From: Antilocapra americana
Taxonomy: Eukaryota; Chordata; Mammalia; Artiodactyla; Antilocapridae
Reading direction: 5' to 3'
Assembly: GCA_007570785.1 (NCBI GenBank)
Contig: ML661885.1
Coordinates: forward strand, 20,154,883 to 20,218,882
DNA: 64,000 nucleotides
The notes under the pieces were generated by a model. It searched no databases. It was not told where the DNA came from and saw only the letters and a program-made list of their open reading frames with translations. The position numbers and the translations under genes are program-made. This document shows, in pieces, positions 21,151-31,015 of the stretch; position 1 is the first letter of the stretch; every line of letters begins with the position of its first letter.

Positions 21151-21816
21151 TTTCTTCAAAGCATACTTTTCTCCAGAAGAGATTTTGGTTTTAGTTTTGT
21201 CAGATTCTTTAAAAACTTGAGGTTAAGAAATTTAAAAAGCATTGCCTAGATTGTTTTACTTCATGACTTCACAAGATAATTTTTTAAAAAGGAATTTGAG
21301 AATTAGTTGTACCACACTATTGAATATATCATATGCCATTTACCAAGCATCTCACTTAAGTAAATATATACATTTTACAATTAAATCTGAGTTCCAATTA
21401 CAGAATACTACCTGTATTATATTGATATGGTATTATCTGGCAACTCCTTACCAGTAAAAACAGGGTGAATTTTTAGCAATGTCAAAAGAAACAGTTTCTG
21501 TTTCTTCCCTTCTCTCATTTCCCTTCTCCCTTAATCACTTCCCTTCTCTCATTTTCCTATTTCTGCTATAGATAGTCAATATCAAATACCAATTTCCAGA
21601 CAATGATCATTTTGTAATACTCCTATATCAGTGCTTTCATATTAGTGCAGGAAATCAAACCTACCTATAATTACCTGAAAACAGTTCTATTTCTGTTACT
21701 ATAGATTTGCTATCCCTGAACTACATTTGTGCATAATTTACATGATATACTTTCTGATCTCATTGAAAAAGCAGATGTTTGTCATTAAAATTTTAGAATT
21801 CTGTAGGACATAGTTA
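21148..21816. other. No gene seen
   Basis: Unassigned AT-rich sequence. A local imperfect repetition of 'cttcccttctctcattt' occurs at about 21505-21560. Confidence 0.45.
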
Positions 21817-22091
21817 GGAGAAGGCAATGGCACCCCACTCCAGTACTCTTGCCTGGAAAATCCCATGGATGGAGGAGCCTGGTGGGCTGCAGTCCATGGG
21901 GTCGCTAAGAGTCAGACACGACTGAGTGATTTCACTTTCACTCTTCACTTTCATGCATTGGAGAAGGAAATGGCAACCCACTCCAGTGTTCTTGCCTGGA
22001 GAATCCCAGGACAGGGGAGCCTGGTGGGCTCCTGTCTCTGGGGTCACACAGATTCAGACACCACTGAAGTGACTAAGCAGCAGCAGCAGCA
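21817..22091 (+). mobile_element. BOV-A2 SINE
   Basis: Well-preserved dimeric BOV-A2, from 'ggagaaggcaatggcacccc' to a CAG repeat. I could not find a convincing TSD. Confidence 0.9.
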
Positions 22092-22973
22092 GGAGAACAG
22101 TTAATCGACTTAAGCTGAGCAGCTATTCCCCTCAACACACACAAAAGTACTATTACTGTAGAAATTCTCCTATCCTTTCTCATAAGTCAATTTTATATAA
22201 AACAAAATTGATTGTCTTGGACTAAGTGCTCAATTCTTTCCTAGTTAACTAAGTTCCTAGCTTAGTTAGGGCAGACCCCTATGTAGTGATGAGGGCAGGA
22301 GACCTGGCAGTTAGTGGAAGACAGATGCGGAGGCCAAATCACCCTGGCAACTCCTCTCCACGATAAATCTGAGAGGCTAATCTCTGCTAAATTGTTAATG
22401 CCTGCTAATGAGATACTGGGTACAGGGTTACTCCTTAAGATAGCATATTTTCATTTTAATGCGTCTTTTCTGGAAGGACTCCTTAACCCAAAGCAGTGGT
22501 TCTAATGCTGACAGCTTCAGGCATGGAGGGTCTGTGGCTCAGGTTTCATATTGTCTGTCCATTGTGAAAACTCATGGTATCATTCGCTAGTCCACCTCGA
22601 ATTTCAGGATATTAAAAAGGAAGCATTGCAGACCTCAAAGTCACAATCTGAATATTGTTGTTTCAGAAAACAAAACAAAAAGGACTGTGCAATGAAAAGT
22701 CACAGATTAAAAAATTGATCTGTTTCACCTCACCTTAGCCATTACTCATTAACTGAAATTATCTGGCATATTGGTGTATGTCAAGTTCCAAGCAGACAGA
22801 TGCAAACCCTACATTTTGATGTAAGACATTTCTCAGTTCACTTTGTACCTTTCTGTTTACCCCTATGTGTCTCACCATTGTATAGTATCTGAAGCAGTTA
22901 ATTCCTGCCATTTGATAGCTTTAATTTTTGCTTTTCCCCTAGCACCCTCAACACTTACTGACTTCTATAAGTA
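22092..22973. other. No gene seen
   Basis: Unassigned sequence between BOV-A2 and the L1 insertion. No exon-like signal stands out. Confidence 0.45.
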
Positions 22974-22987
22974 AAAAGAACCTAGCA

Positions 22988-24743
22988 TACATACATCTCT
23001 AATTATGGTATATTCAATCAGGGTATATGCCCAGTAGTGGGATTGTTGGGTCATATGGTAGTTCTATTTCTAGTTTTTTAAGGAATCTTCATACTGTTCT
23101 CCAGAGTGACTATATCAATTTACATTCTCACCAACAAGAGGTGCAAGAGGGTTCCCTTTCTCCACATCGCCTCCAGCATTTATTGTTGGCAGGTTTTTTA
23201 ATGACAGCCACTCTAACTGGTGTAAGGCGATACCTTATTGTACTTTTGATTTGCATTTCTCTAATAGTGAGTGATATTGAGCATCTTTTCATGTGTTTGT
23301 TGGCCACCTGTATGTCTTCTTTGGAGAAATGTATATTTACGTCTTCCACCCATGTTTTGATTTTGGGTTGTTTGTTTTTCTGGTATTGAGCTGCATGAAT
23401 TGATTACATTTTTTGGAAATTAATCCTTTGTCAGTTGTTTTGTTTGCAATTATTTTCTCCCATTCTAAGGATTGTCTTTTAATCTTGTTTATTGTTTCAT
23501 TTGTGGCAAAAGCTTTTAAGTTTAATTAAGCCCCATTTGCTTACCTTTGTTTTTATTTCTATTATTGTAGGAAGTGGGTCAAAGAGGATGTTGCGGTGAT
23601 GTATGTCAAAAAGTGTACTCCAGTGTTTATAACAGCACATTCTACAATAACTAGGACATGGAAGCAACCTAGATGTATCGATACAGAAATTTTGGTACAT
23701 ATATATAATGGAATATATATACATATATATATACATATACATATATACATATATATAATGGAATATTACTCAGCTATAAAAAAGAATGCATTCAAGTCAA
23801 TCCTAATGAGGTGGATGAAACTAGAGCCTATTATACAGACTGAAGTAAGCTGGAAACAGAAAGACAAATATTGTATATTAACACATGTGTATAGAATCTA
23901 GAAAGATGGTACTGATGAACCCATTTTCAGGGCAGCAATGGTGACACAAACATAGAGAACAGATTTGTGGACATGGTGGGACAAGGAGTCAGGGGAAAAG
24001 AATTGAAAGAACAGTATGGAAACATATACATTACCATATGCAAAAAGAGAGCAAGTGGGAATTTGCTGTGTGACTCAAGGAGCTCAACTCAGTGCTCTGT
24101 GACAACATTGAGGGGTGGGATGGGGGTGGGAGGTGGGAGGGGGGTTCTAGAGGGAGGGGCCATACCTGNNNNNNNNNNNNNNNNNNNNNNNNNNNNNNNN
24201 NNNNNNNNNNNNNNNNNNNNNNNNNNNNNNNNNNNNNNNNNNNNNNNNNNNNNNNNNNNNNNNNNNNNNNNNNNNNNNNNNNNNNNNNNNNNNNNNNNNN
24301 NNNNNNNNNNNNNNNNNNNNNNNNNNNNNNNNNNNNNNNNNNNNNNNNNNNNNNNNNNNNNNNNNNNNNNNNNNNNNNNNNNNNNNNNNNNNNNNNNNNN
24401 NNNNNNNNNNNNNNNNNNNNNNNNNNNNNNNNNNNNNNNNNNNNNNNNNNNNNNNNNNNNNNNNNNNNNNNNNNNNNNNNNNNNNNNNNNNNNNNNNNNN
24501 NNNNNNNNNNNNNNNNNNNNNNNNNNNNNNNNNNNNNNNNNNNNNNNNNNNNNNNNNNNNNNNNNNNNGCCAGCCCAGGATTGATGCTCGGGGCTGGTGC
24601 AGCGAGATTTCCCGGGGGGGAAGGAGGAGGGAGGGGGGTTCTGGAGGGGAATCATATGTAAACCCATGGTGATATCATGACATTGTATGGCAAAAACAAT
24701 AAATAAATAAATAAAATAAAAAGGAAAAAAAAAAAAAGAAAAG
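22988..24743 (+). mobile_element. Ruminant L1 LINE, 5'-inverted, gap in 3' UTR
   Basis: 22988 to about 23605 is L1 ORF2 in reverse ('gatattgagcatcttttcatg', 'ctggtgtaaggcgatacc'). From about 23606 to 24743 it is sense-oriented late ORF2 and 3' UTR ('ggacatggaagcaacctaga', 'aaaaagaatgcattcaag'), ending in an A-rich tail. Near-identical flanks 'aaaagMacctRgca' at 22974-22987 and 24744-24757 (12 of 14) are the likely TSD. A 400-base N run lies in the G-rich 3' UTR. Confidence 0.85.
24169..24568. other. Assembly gap (400 N)
   Basis: The run of N interrupts an L1 3' UTR. The left flank ends in G-rich text including 'gggaggggggttctag' and the right flank contains 'gggaggggggttctgg', so similar G-rich blocks face the gap. 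Confidence 0.98.
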
Positions 24744-24757
24744 AAAAGCACCTGGCA

Positions 24758-25404
24758 AGAGTATGGATGAAGGAAACTAAACTATTATAAGAAACTCCAG
24801 TAAGTCTGACTTCATAGAATTAAAACTATAGGAGGAAGGACAATATGGTACATTATGGGATTGTCTCAAATAACCACACTTAATCCCCACTGCTTCACAC
24901 AAATTAAAAGACATAATGAAACATCTACTTTGGCTCTTAAGGACAAGCCTATGTAATAGCCATTGTTCTCCTTATTTCGAAAATGAGACAAAATCAGGCT
25001 ATGAATGGTAGGATCCAAGCCCCAGTCTTCTCAACTACAAAACCCCTTACCTTCATAGTCATCCTGGTCTTCTGGTTTCCCTCATCTTCTCATCCTCCTC
25101 TTAACATTACATGAACTTTTATTTCCAATACCTGATACCTAGCAAGTCTTTCAACTAAATTATAAGTTATTAAGGCTTAGCATGTTCTCTCTTTCAAGGT
25201 ATTTATTATTTGTTATTTCTTAACATCTGTACCAGATAACTTCGTATCATCTCATTATAACCTCACAATAATCTTCCTGCATTTGAGTTTCTAACCTTCT
25301 TTTTACTGTGAATCCCTTTGACAATCTAGAGAAGCCCATTTAAATCTTCTTAAAATAGCACTTTTAACAATGTAATATCTAAATTTCAAGTGAAACTAAT
25401 TGCT
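24758..25404. other. No gene seen; possible MIR remnant
   Basis: Mostly unassigned. About 24930-25045 ('tatttcgaaaatgagacaaa' and following) resembles a reverse MIR core, weakly. Confidence 0.35.
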
Positions 25405-25698
25405 ATTTTTTTTAAAAATTTAAACTTTTTATTTACTTTTGGCTGTGCTAGGTCTCTGTTGCTGGTTCTAGTTGCAGTGAGCAGGGGGCTACTGTAGCTG
25501 AAGTGCACAGGCTTCTCATTGTGGTGACTTCTCTTGTTGCAAAGGATGGGCTGTAGGGCACGTGGGCTTCAGCTGCTGTGGTCCTTGGGCTTAACTGCTC
25601 TGCCACATGTGGAATCTTCCCAGACCAGGGGTCAAACTCATGTCCCCTGCATTGGCAGGCAGATTCTTAACCACTGGGCTACCAGGGAAGTCCCTAAT
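25405..25698 (-). mobile_element. CHR-type SINE, long form
   Basis: Reverse complement of a cetartiodactyl CHR SINE: 'ttttggctgtgctaggtctc', 'gcttctcattgtggtgactt', and the head 'taaccactgggctaccaggg'. Confidence 0.75.
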
Positions 25699-26036
25699 TA
25701 CTAATTTTTAAATGCAGTTATTAGAATAATTTACAAACCAAATTTGTGATATGGAAATGTATGGATATTTAAATTCATTAAATAACAAGATGTAACAGAG
25801 AATCTATTAACTACTATACTTAAAATAGTTGTTGTGGGCACAGGTTAACAATTCTGATACATATGCATGGGAATTGAATAATTAAATAAAAAGATGGTGG
25901 ATGGTGGAAGCCACATTTGTCAATACTGAAATATGAATTTACAGATAAATAAGAAGAGAAAGGTAAAATAATCTGTTAATGGATTATAATGCAGATATCA
26001 GTATATACTTCGCTCAATATAGGTATATCAATTTTT
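25699..26036. other. No gene seen; AT-rich
   Basis: Short unassigned AT-rich stretch between two SINEs. Confidence 0.45.
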
Positions 26037-26231
26037 TATTTAGTCACTAAGCCATGTCTGACTCTTTGCGACCCCGTGGACTAGACCCACCAGGCTTCAC
26101 TGTGCATGAGATATTCCAGGCAAGGAAACTGGAGTGGATTGCCATTTCCTTCTCCAGGGGATTGTCCCATCCCAGAGTTTGAACCTGCATTAGAAGTTAG
26201 ATTCTTTATCACTGAGCCACCAGAGAAGCGG
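26037..26231 (-). mobile_element. Bov-tA SINE
   Basis: Reverse-oriented Bov-tA ending at the head 'gagccaccagagaagc'. A short internal deletion removes part of the head loop. Confidence 0.88.
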
Positions 26232-26741
26232 AGAGATCAATAGTTATATACAGAAATATTTATTGATGTGTGTATATCCATGGGCTAGTATAGACATGTA
26301 TTTCTTTGCTCTCTCAGTTAAGAGAACCTAAAGAAATAATATCCCATTAACAATCAGCACATCTAGAACCCAGATTTTGGTTTCTATTACCACTCCCCAA
26401 TAAAAGGAATCAGTGCTCCTTAGCGAACTGGGGCAGGAAGTACACAAAATGAGCCTGGAGTATTTTGTGGTACCAGAAAGTCAGGAAGTGTTAAACACAC
26501 ACATACACACACACATGCTAAACACAAGTACACACACACACACACACACACACATCTGAAAGGTGTATGTCAGAAAAAGATAGGCACCAATAGAGAAAGC
26601 TCCCAATGGTGAGAGCTGGAGCAGTTTAAACAACAAAATATAGTACTATTGGATTATAGCCCAAAGTGTAAAATAAATATTCATGTATTTATACAGGTAT
26701 AAATAAACAACTGAATTAATTAATATTTAGGGGAAAATAGA
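26232..26741. other. No gene seen; CA-rich microsatellite inside
   Basis: Unassigned sequence. Interrupted CA runs occupy 26495-26555. Confidence 0.5.
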
Positions 26742-26967
26742 ACTTCCTAGGTGCTCCAAGTGGTAAAGAACCCACCTGTCAATGCAGGAGACATAAGAAA
26801 TGTGGGTTCAATCTCTGGGTTGGAAAGATACCCTTGAAGAGGAAATGACACCCCACTCCAGTATTCTTGTTTAGAGAATCTCATGGACAGAGGAGACTGA
26901 GGGGCTACAGTGCATCAGTAGTGCATTGCAAAGGGTCGGACATGACTGAAGTGCCTTAGCACACAGA
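26742..26967 (+). mobile_element. Bov-tA SINE
   Basis: Plus-strand full-length but diverged Bov-tA, from 'cttcctaggtgctccaagtgg' region to 'ggacatgactgaagtgcc'. Confidence 0.88.
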
Positions 26968-27800
26968 CGAATCTCCTATGCAGAAGAAGTCCAAATAGTT
27001 TATGTGCGTACTCGTCTTCAAGGAGGTGAAGCAAAACTCTCCACTTCTTGGGTGTGGGCTTCAACTCGTGACTTCCTTCCAACAAGTGTAGTATGGAGGG
27101 GGTGAAGGAGCAACTTTACAGAGGAGAAATCTGAGACACTACCTCAGCCAGGTTATCAAGGTCAACATCAGCAGCCAAATCACATTGATAGTACGTACCC
27201 TTGATCTGACATTATAAAAATGGTACTTTATCTGAGTGTTCTCCCAATAAAGCATAATCCCAGTCTTATCATGGAAAAGCATTAGACAGATTACATTAGT
27301 AAGGTATGCTACAAAATACTTGATCACTACTTCTCAAACCTATCAAGGTTATCAAAGACAAGAAAAACCTGAGAAACTATCACAGCCTGGAGGTGCCCAA
27401 GGAGCTTGATAACTAAAAGTACTGTGGTGTCCTGGATGGAAGCCTGAAACAGAATGGAGGATGTCAGACAAAAGCCAAAGAAATCTGAATAAAGTAAAAA
27501 CTCTGGTTAATATTATTGTATTAATATTGTCTTATTACTTGTAACAAAACTACTATTATAGTGGAAAGTGTTAATAATAGAGGAAATTGGGAATGGACTA
27601 CAGGAGAATTCCAAACTATTGCTACAGGGAAGAATCTGTTTCTTTTACTTTACCCTCTGTTTCCCAACGCTTTTGTTTACTAAAAGGCCACTATTTACAC
27701 ATAATAACTTGCCTCAGTGAACCCTGCCCTTCTGCCTGAATATTAAACCGAAGTGTCTTTGTTCAGGGATACATCTTGACTCTGTCCACAGGGGAGAATG

Positions 27801-28004
27801 GTGGCTTGGTTGCTAAGTTTTGTCCAGTTCTTGGGACCTGATGGACTGTAGCCCACCAGGCTACTCTGTCCATGGGATTCTCCAGGCAAGAATACTGGAG
27901 TGGGTTGCCATTTTCTCTCCAGGTAATCTCTCAGACCCAAGAATTGAACCCAGGACTCCTGCATTGCCAGAAGATTCTTTTACCAACTGAGCTACAAGGG
28001 AAGC
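27801..28004 (-). mobile_element. Bov-tA SINE inside the solo LTR
   Basis: Reverse-oriented Bov-tA, from 'ggttgctaagttttgtcc' to 'gagctacaagggaagccc', inserted upstream of the LTR TATA box. Confidence 0.9.
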
Positions 28005-28254
28005 CCAAATGAGAACAGCTGCAAGAAATAATAAATTAACATATTCCTGCCACGAGGCTGGTCATTCCAAGAGATATTTGTGAGATAAATAACCTTTTTA
28101 TTTCACTTTCTCCCCCTTTGTGTTCTATAAAAGAACCTGGAATCCAGACCCTGATAAGATAGGTATTTTGAGACATTAGCCTGCCACCTTCTTGGTCTGC
28201 CAGCTTTCTGAATAAAGTTGCTACTCCTTTCCTTAACATTTCATCTCCCAACTT

Positions 28255-28294
28255 ATTGATCCTCTGTGTAGTGAATTGATCCTCTATGTAGTGA
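28255..28294. repeat. 20-bp tandem duplication near LTR 3' end
   Basis: Units 28255-28274 and 28275-28294 differ at one base and share 'attgatcctct' and 'tgtagtga'. They lie downstream of the LTR poly(A) signal. Confidence 0.92.
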
Positions 28295-28414
28295 ACAGAT
28301 TGAGCTTGGACTCAGTAGCACTATGTTAATTTTTTTCTGTATATCTAAAACATATAGTCTATTTAGTAAAATAAAAAACATAATGATGATTTGACTGTAA
28401 CATTAACATGGTGA

Positions 28415-28891
28415 TGTTGTAGCCACGTATTGCGGGAAACAAACTTACTCAGAAGGACAACGCAGATAATGGAGTGCAGTTTATTACACCAGCAGGCTCA
28501 AGGAAGAGTCTCCTCTTAGTTAAGGGCCCCGACCAGTTCTTGTGAAAACCTTATATACCCTAAGTGTACGTGCACAAACCCGCCTCCCCAAAGTCCCTGA
28601 AACTAGACTGAACAAAGGAAAAAGATACAATCAAAGTTAACCGGTGATTCATATGCTTTAAGCCTAGGTAGTTAACAGTGGAAAATTATCAATAGGCCTG
28701 TGGTCATACCCCAATAAGCATAATAGAATGTATGATTCTATTCAGTTTCACAGATAATGAGGGTTTTCTTTAAGTGATGGAGAGCCCTGGGGCTCTTCCT
28801 TCTGGGGGCCTGATTTTCCAGCTGGTATATCATTTCCACAGGTACTGGGCATAGAGCTCGAAGTCCACAGTTCGGTCTGTTACCTCCTTCA
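28415..28891 (-). mobile_element. Probable second solo LTR, opposite orientation
   Basis: Minus-strand LTR-like segment with a TATA box (28549-28558, read as GTATATAAGG) and an AATAAA signal (28480-28485) in U3-R order. The proposed ends are TG and CA, with 'gtga' at 28411-28414 and 28892-28895 as a 4-bp TSD. The right boundary is uncertain; an alternative CA end lies at 28840. No internal genes adjoin it. Confidence 0.55.
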
Positions 28892-28895
28892 GTGA

Positions 28896-29357
28896 TACTT
28901 TGAGATAGCTATAAAAACTGCAATAGGAAATTATCTGTGACATCTACTAGCGACAGACTCACAGGCATCCCAATACTATTGTGGTTTGATGTCTGCATTT
29001 ATGCTTAAAGGAAATGCTAAACATTGTTTCAGCTAGAGATTAGCGAAATTAAAGATGCAATATTCCCACCCAGATTACACACACCTTTTGATACATATCT
29101 CCTGCTCTTTGGTGGTATTCATTGTGTAATTTTATGAAAGTGAAGCTCAGAGAAATGAATTAGATTGTTTTAGCTTGCATTTTAGGCTCAAGAATTTTGA
29201 GTCTTGCTGGATTCTTTTTGCTACACTACCTCCTAATTTTGGAGCCCCTAAACAGGTTTGGGAACTCTTCCTAGATCAAGGGTACTGCCTTGGCCTTGTG
29301 CAATTATACTCTTTAAGTTTCTGGACGAATCCAAGCATAAAAATGGCCTAGACCTGT
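28896..29357. other. No gene seen
   Basis: Unassigned sequence between the LTR and a BovB fragment. Confidence 0.45.
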
Positions 29358-29685
29358 TACTGTTGTTAATTCACTAAGTTGGGTCTGAGTCTTTGCGAAC
29401 CCATGGACGGACTCTAGCCTGCCAGACTCCTCTATTCCCCATTATCTCCCGGAGTTTGCTCAAATTCATGTCCACTGAGTCTTGGTGCTATTTAACCATC
29501 TCATCCTCTGCTGACCTCTTCTTTTGCCTTCAATCTTTCCCAAGACAAGGTCTTTTCTGATGAGTCCACTAGCTCTTCACATCAGGTGGTCAAAGTATTG
29601 GAGCTTCAGTTTCAGTATCAGTCTTTCCAATGAATATTCAGGGTTGATTTCCTTTAGGGTTGACTGATTTGATCTCCTTGTAGTG
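29358..29685 (-). mobile_element. BovB 3'-end fragment
   Basis: Reverse BovB terminus from the 'ctgttgttaattcactaag' side to 'gatttgatctccttgtagtg'. Diverged, 5'-truncated. Confidence 0.87.
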
Positions 29686-30299
29686 ATGGGAAATTCCAAA
29701 AGGAAGTTAAGTATAAGAACTTCATTCACAGAGAACCCCAGCGTCCAAGAGCCTCTCTCACTGGGACTAGCTCAACATTGGGAAAAGAAACCCTGGTTTA
29801 GGTGTAAATAGGGCATCTCTTTGGCATTTTTATTTTTTCTTCTAAATCCCCAAATTGTTGATCTGAACAGCTTAGGAGAGGGAGGGAGAACGGAAGACTA
29901 AGAGAGAGACAGAGATACCTGCCAATTTAAAGACAGAAGGGTTTATATGCATATATGCTTATATTTTTCCCAAATCAATTCTGATAAAAAATCCTTTGGG
30001 AAATAAAGAGATACAGCCATCTGGTAATAGGGATTCAGCTTCTTTGTTTCCAAATGTTATAGCTCTCACCAGAGCAGCCATCCCACGTGAGGCAGGGCTG
30101 GTATGGGAGGTATTAGAGGGGAAACATCTGTTCACTAAGTACTCTACTAAACAGCAACAAAATCCTGGGCCACCCTTCTCTTTCCTTGAGTGCTTTCTCT
30201 AGCCGGTCCTACTTCTCCACTCCTTTGGGAGTTTCCTGTTCCATTACGTAGGTAAGAGAGCGAGAAGTCCCCGCTTTCATAATTGTGAGTGGTTTGACT
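29686..30299. other. No gene seen; upstream flank of CpG island
   Basis: Unassigned sequence leading to the TG repeat and CpG island. It may hold distal promoter elements, but I can point to none. Confidence 0.4.
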
Positions 30300-30319
30300 G
30301 TGTGTGTACGTGCGCGAGA

Positions 30320-30360
<41 letters not shown>

Positions 30361-30369
30361 TGCGTGTGT
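30300..30369. repeat. (TG)n/(CG) microsatellite upstream of CpG island
   Basis: A long alternating purine-pyrimidine tract (pure TG core 30322-30356, flanked by TGCG variants). This sequence type can adopt Z-DNA. Confidence 0.95.
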
Positions 30370-30787
30370 TGGGGGAAAGTGGAGCCTGTTACAAGGGGCT
30401 TAGAAATCTAGTTGCCAATTTAAAATATTTTCGGAGTGCTTGAATGCTAGCTCCAAAGCGAATCCCACTCTTAAATTCAGCAAAATGAACAATACTGATA
30501 AGGAAGATGAAGAGGGTGGGAAACCCACAAGGCGAAATGGAGCTGCCCATGCGGCGGCAGTGGCAGGGGAGCGCTGGGGGGAGAGGCACTCTGCAGAGAG
30601 AGTCTCTCGGCCTCTTCTCTCTCGGTCCACCCTCCGGCGACGCTTCTTCCGTAAAAAGCATTCATAGAAAATAATCCCAAAGCCGGGACCCCGGGAGATC
30701 GCGGGCGCAGTTTCCGGGCGCGGGTGCCCGCAGCCGGGAGAGGTCCCTCTCCCCCCGCGGCTGGCGCGGAGTGTGGCGATCCGGCCC

Positions 30788-30796
30788 GGGGCGGGG
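30788..30796. promoter_or_regulatory. GC box (Sp1/KLF type)
   Basis: 'ggggcgggg' in the core of the CpG island, about 160 bp upstream of the proposed splice donor. Confidence 0.65.
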
Positions 30797-30799
30797 AAT

Positions 30800-30958
30800 G
30801 ACTTCATGCGGCCGGAGCTCGGCGGCGGGAGCGGCTGCAGCAGCTGGCAGGTGGGGTGGGGGCCGGCCGAGCTGACCACGCAGCGCCCGGCGCGGCGGCA
30901 CTGCGGCCCGGGGCAGCGGACGCCTGGGACGTGCGCTGACTCGATCGCGCCCGAGAAG
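30800..30958 (+). other. Candidate non-coding exon 1 with splice donor
   Basis: The segment ends 'cccgagaag' followed by 'gtaagctg', giving AAG|GTAAGC, close to the consensus donor MAG|GTRAGT. No long ATG-initiated frame crosses the donor convincingly, so the exon is probably 5' UTR. The 5' edge is arbitrary because the transcription start cannot be seen. A weaker internal donor (GCAG|GTGGGG, near 30851) is possible. The acceptor and coding exons were not found in the window. Confidence 0.6.
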
Positions 30959-31015
30959 GTAAGCTGCTGGGCTATCATTAGCCTCGGCCAGGCTGCGCGG
31001 TGGTCTGCGCTCGGT

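Larger units (their letters stand above)
27620..28320 (+). mobile_element. Solo ERV LTR (class I-like), 4-bp TSD
   Basis: Termini are TGCTAC and GTAGCA, a perfect 6-bp inverted repeat starting TG and ending CA. The flanks are 'ctat' at 27616-27619 and 28321-28324. A TATA box 'tataaaag' lies at 28126-28133 and AATAAA at 28211-28216, as expected for U3-R order on the plus strand. A 4-bp duplication suits a gammaretrovirus-like class I element. No internal retroviral gene adjoins it, so it is a solo LTR left by recombination. Without the SINE inside it, the LTR is about 0.5 kb. Confidence 0.85.
26975..28376 (+). mobile_element. Ancient L1M LINE 3' end, split by an LTR
   Basis: L1M 3' UTR landmarks occur in order: 'ggttatcaaggtcaacatc', 'gtacccttgatctgacatt', 'cctggaggtgcccaagg', 'tctgaataaagtaaaaac'. 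The end of the element resumes after the LTR as 'ttctgtatatctaaaac'. This places the LTR insertion inside the L1M. Confidence 0.75.
30540..31015 (+). promoter_or_regulatory. CpG island promoter of an unidentified gene
   Basis: This is the only GC-rich, CpG-dense block in the window apart from the FTL leader. It stands out sharply from AT-rich flanks. It has no TATA box near the densest part, and holds a GC box at 30788-30796, a CRE-like TGACTTCA at 30799-30806 and E-boxes at 30841-30846 and 30848-30853. This suits a TATA-less promoter of a broadly expressed or developmentally regulated gene. Direction is inferred from the plus-strand splice donor. I could not recognise the gene. Confidence 0.8.

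Noticed and set aside
24089..24751. Long frames crossing the 400-N gap
   Set aside because: Most of their length is undefined sequence, and the ends are L1 3' UTR.
27620..28895. Remnant of a retroviral provirus with gag, pol or env
   Set aside because: The two LTR-like units are in opposite orientation with about 90 bp between them, so they are not the two ends of one provirus. No retroviral coding motif is present.
30440..30667. 75-codon plus-strand frame at the CpG island edge
   Set aside because: Low-complexity acidic and basic runs without a recognisable family. It ends before the splice donor; at most an upstream ORF.
30400..30978. 192-codon minus-strand open frame through the CpG island
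   Set aside because: Its composition is that of GC-rich noncoding DNA, with no domain and no supporting splice or start context.
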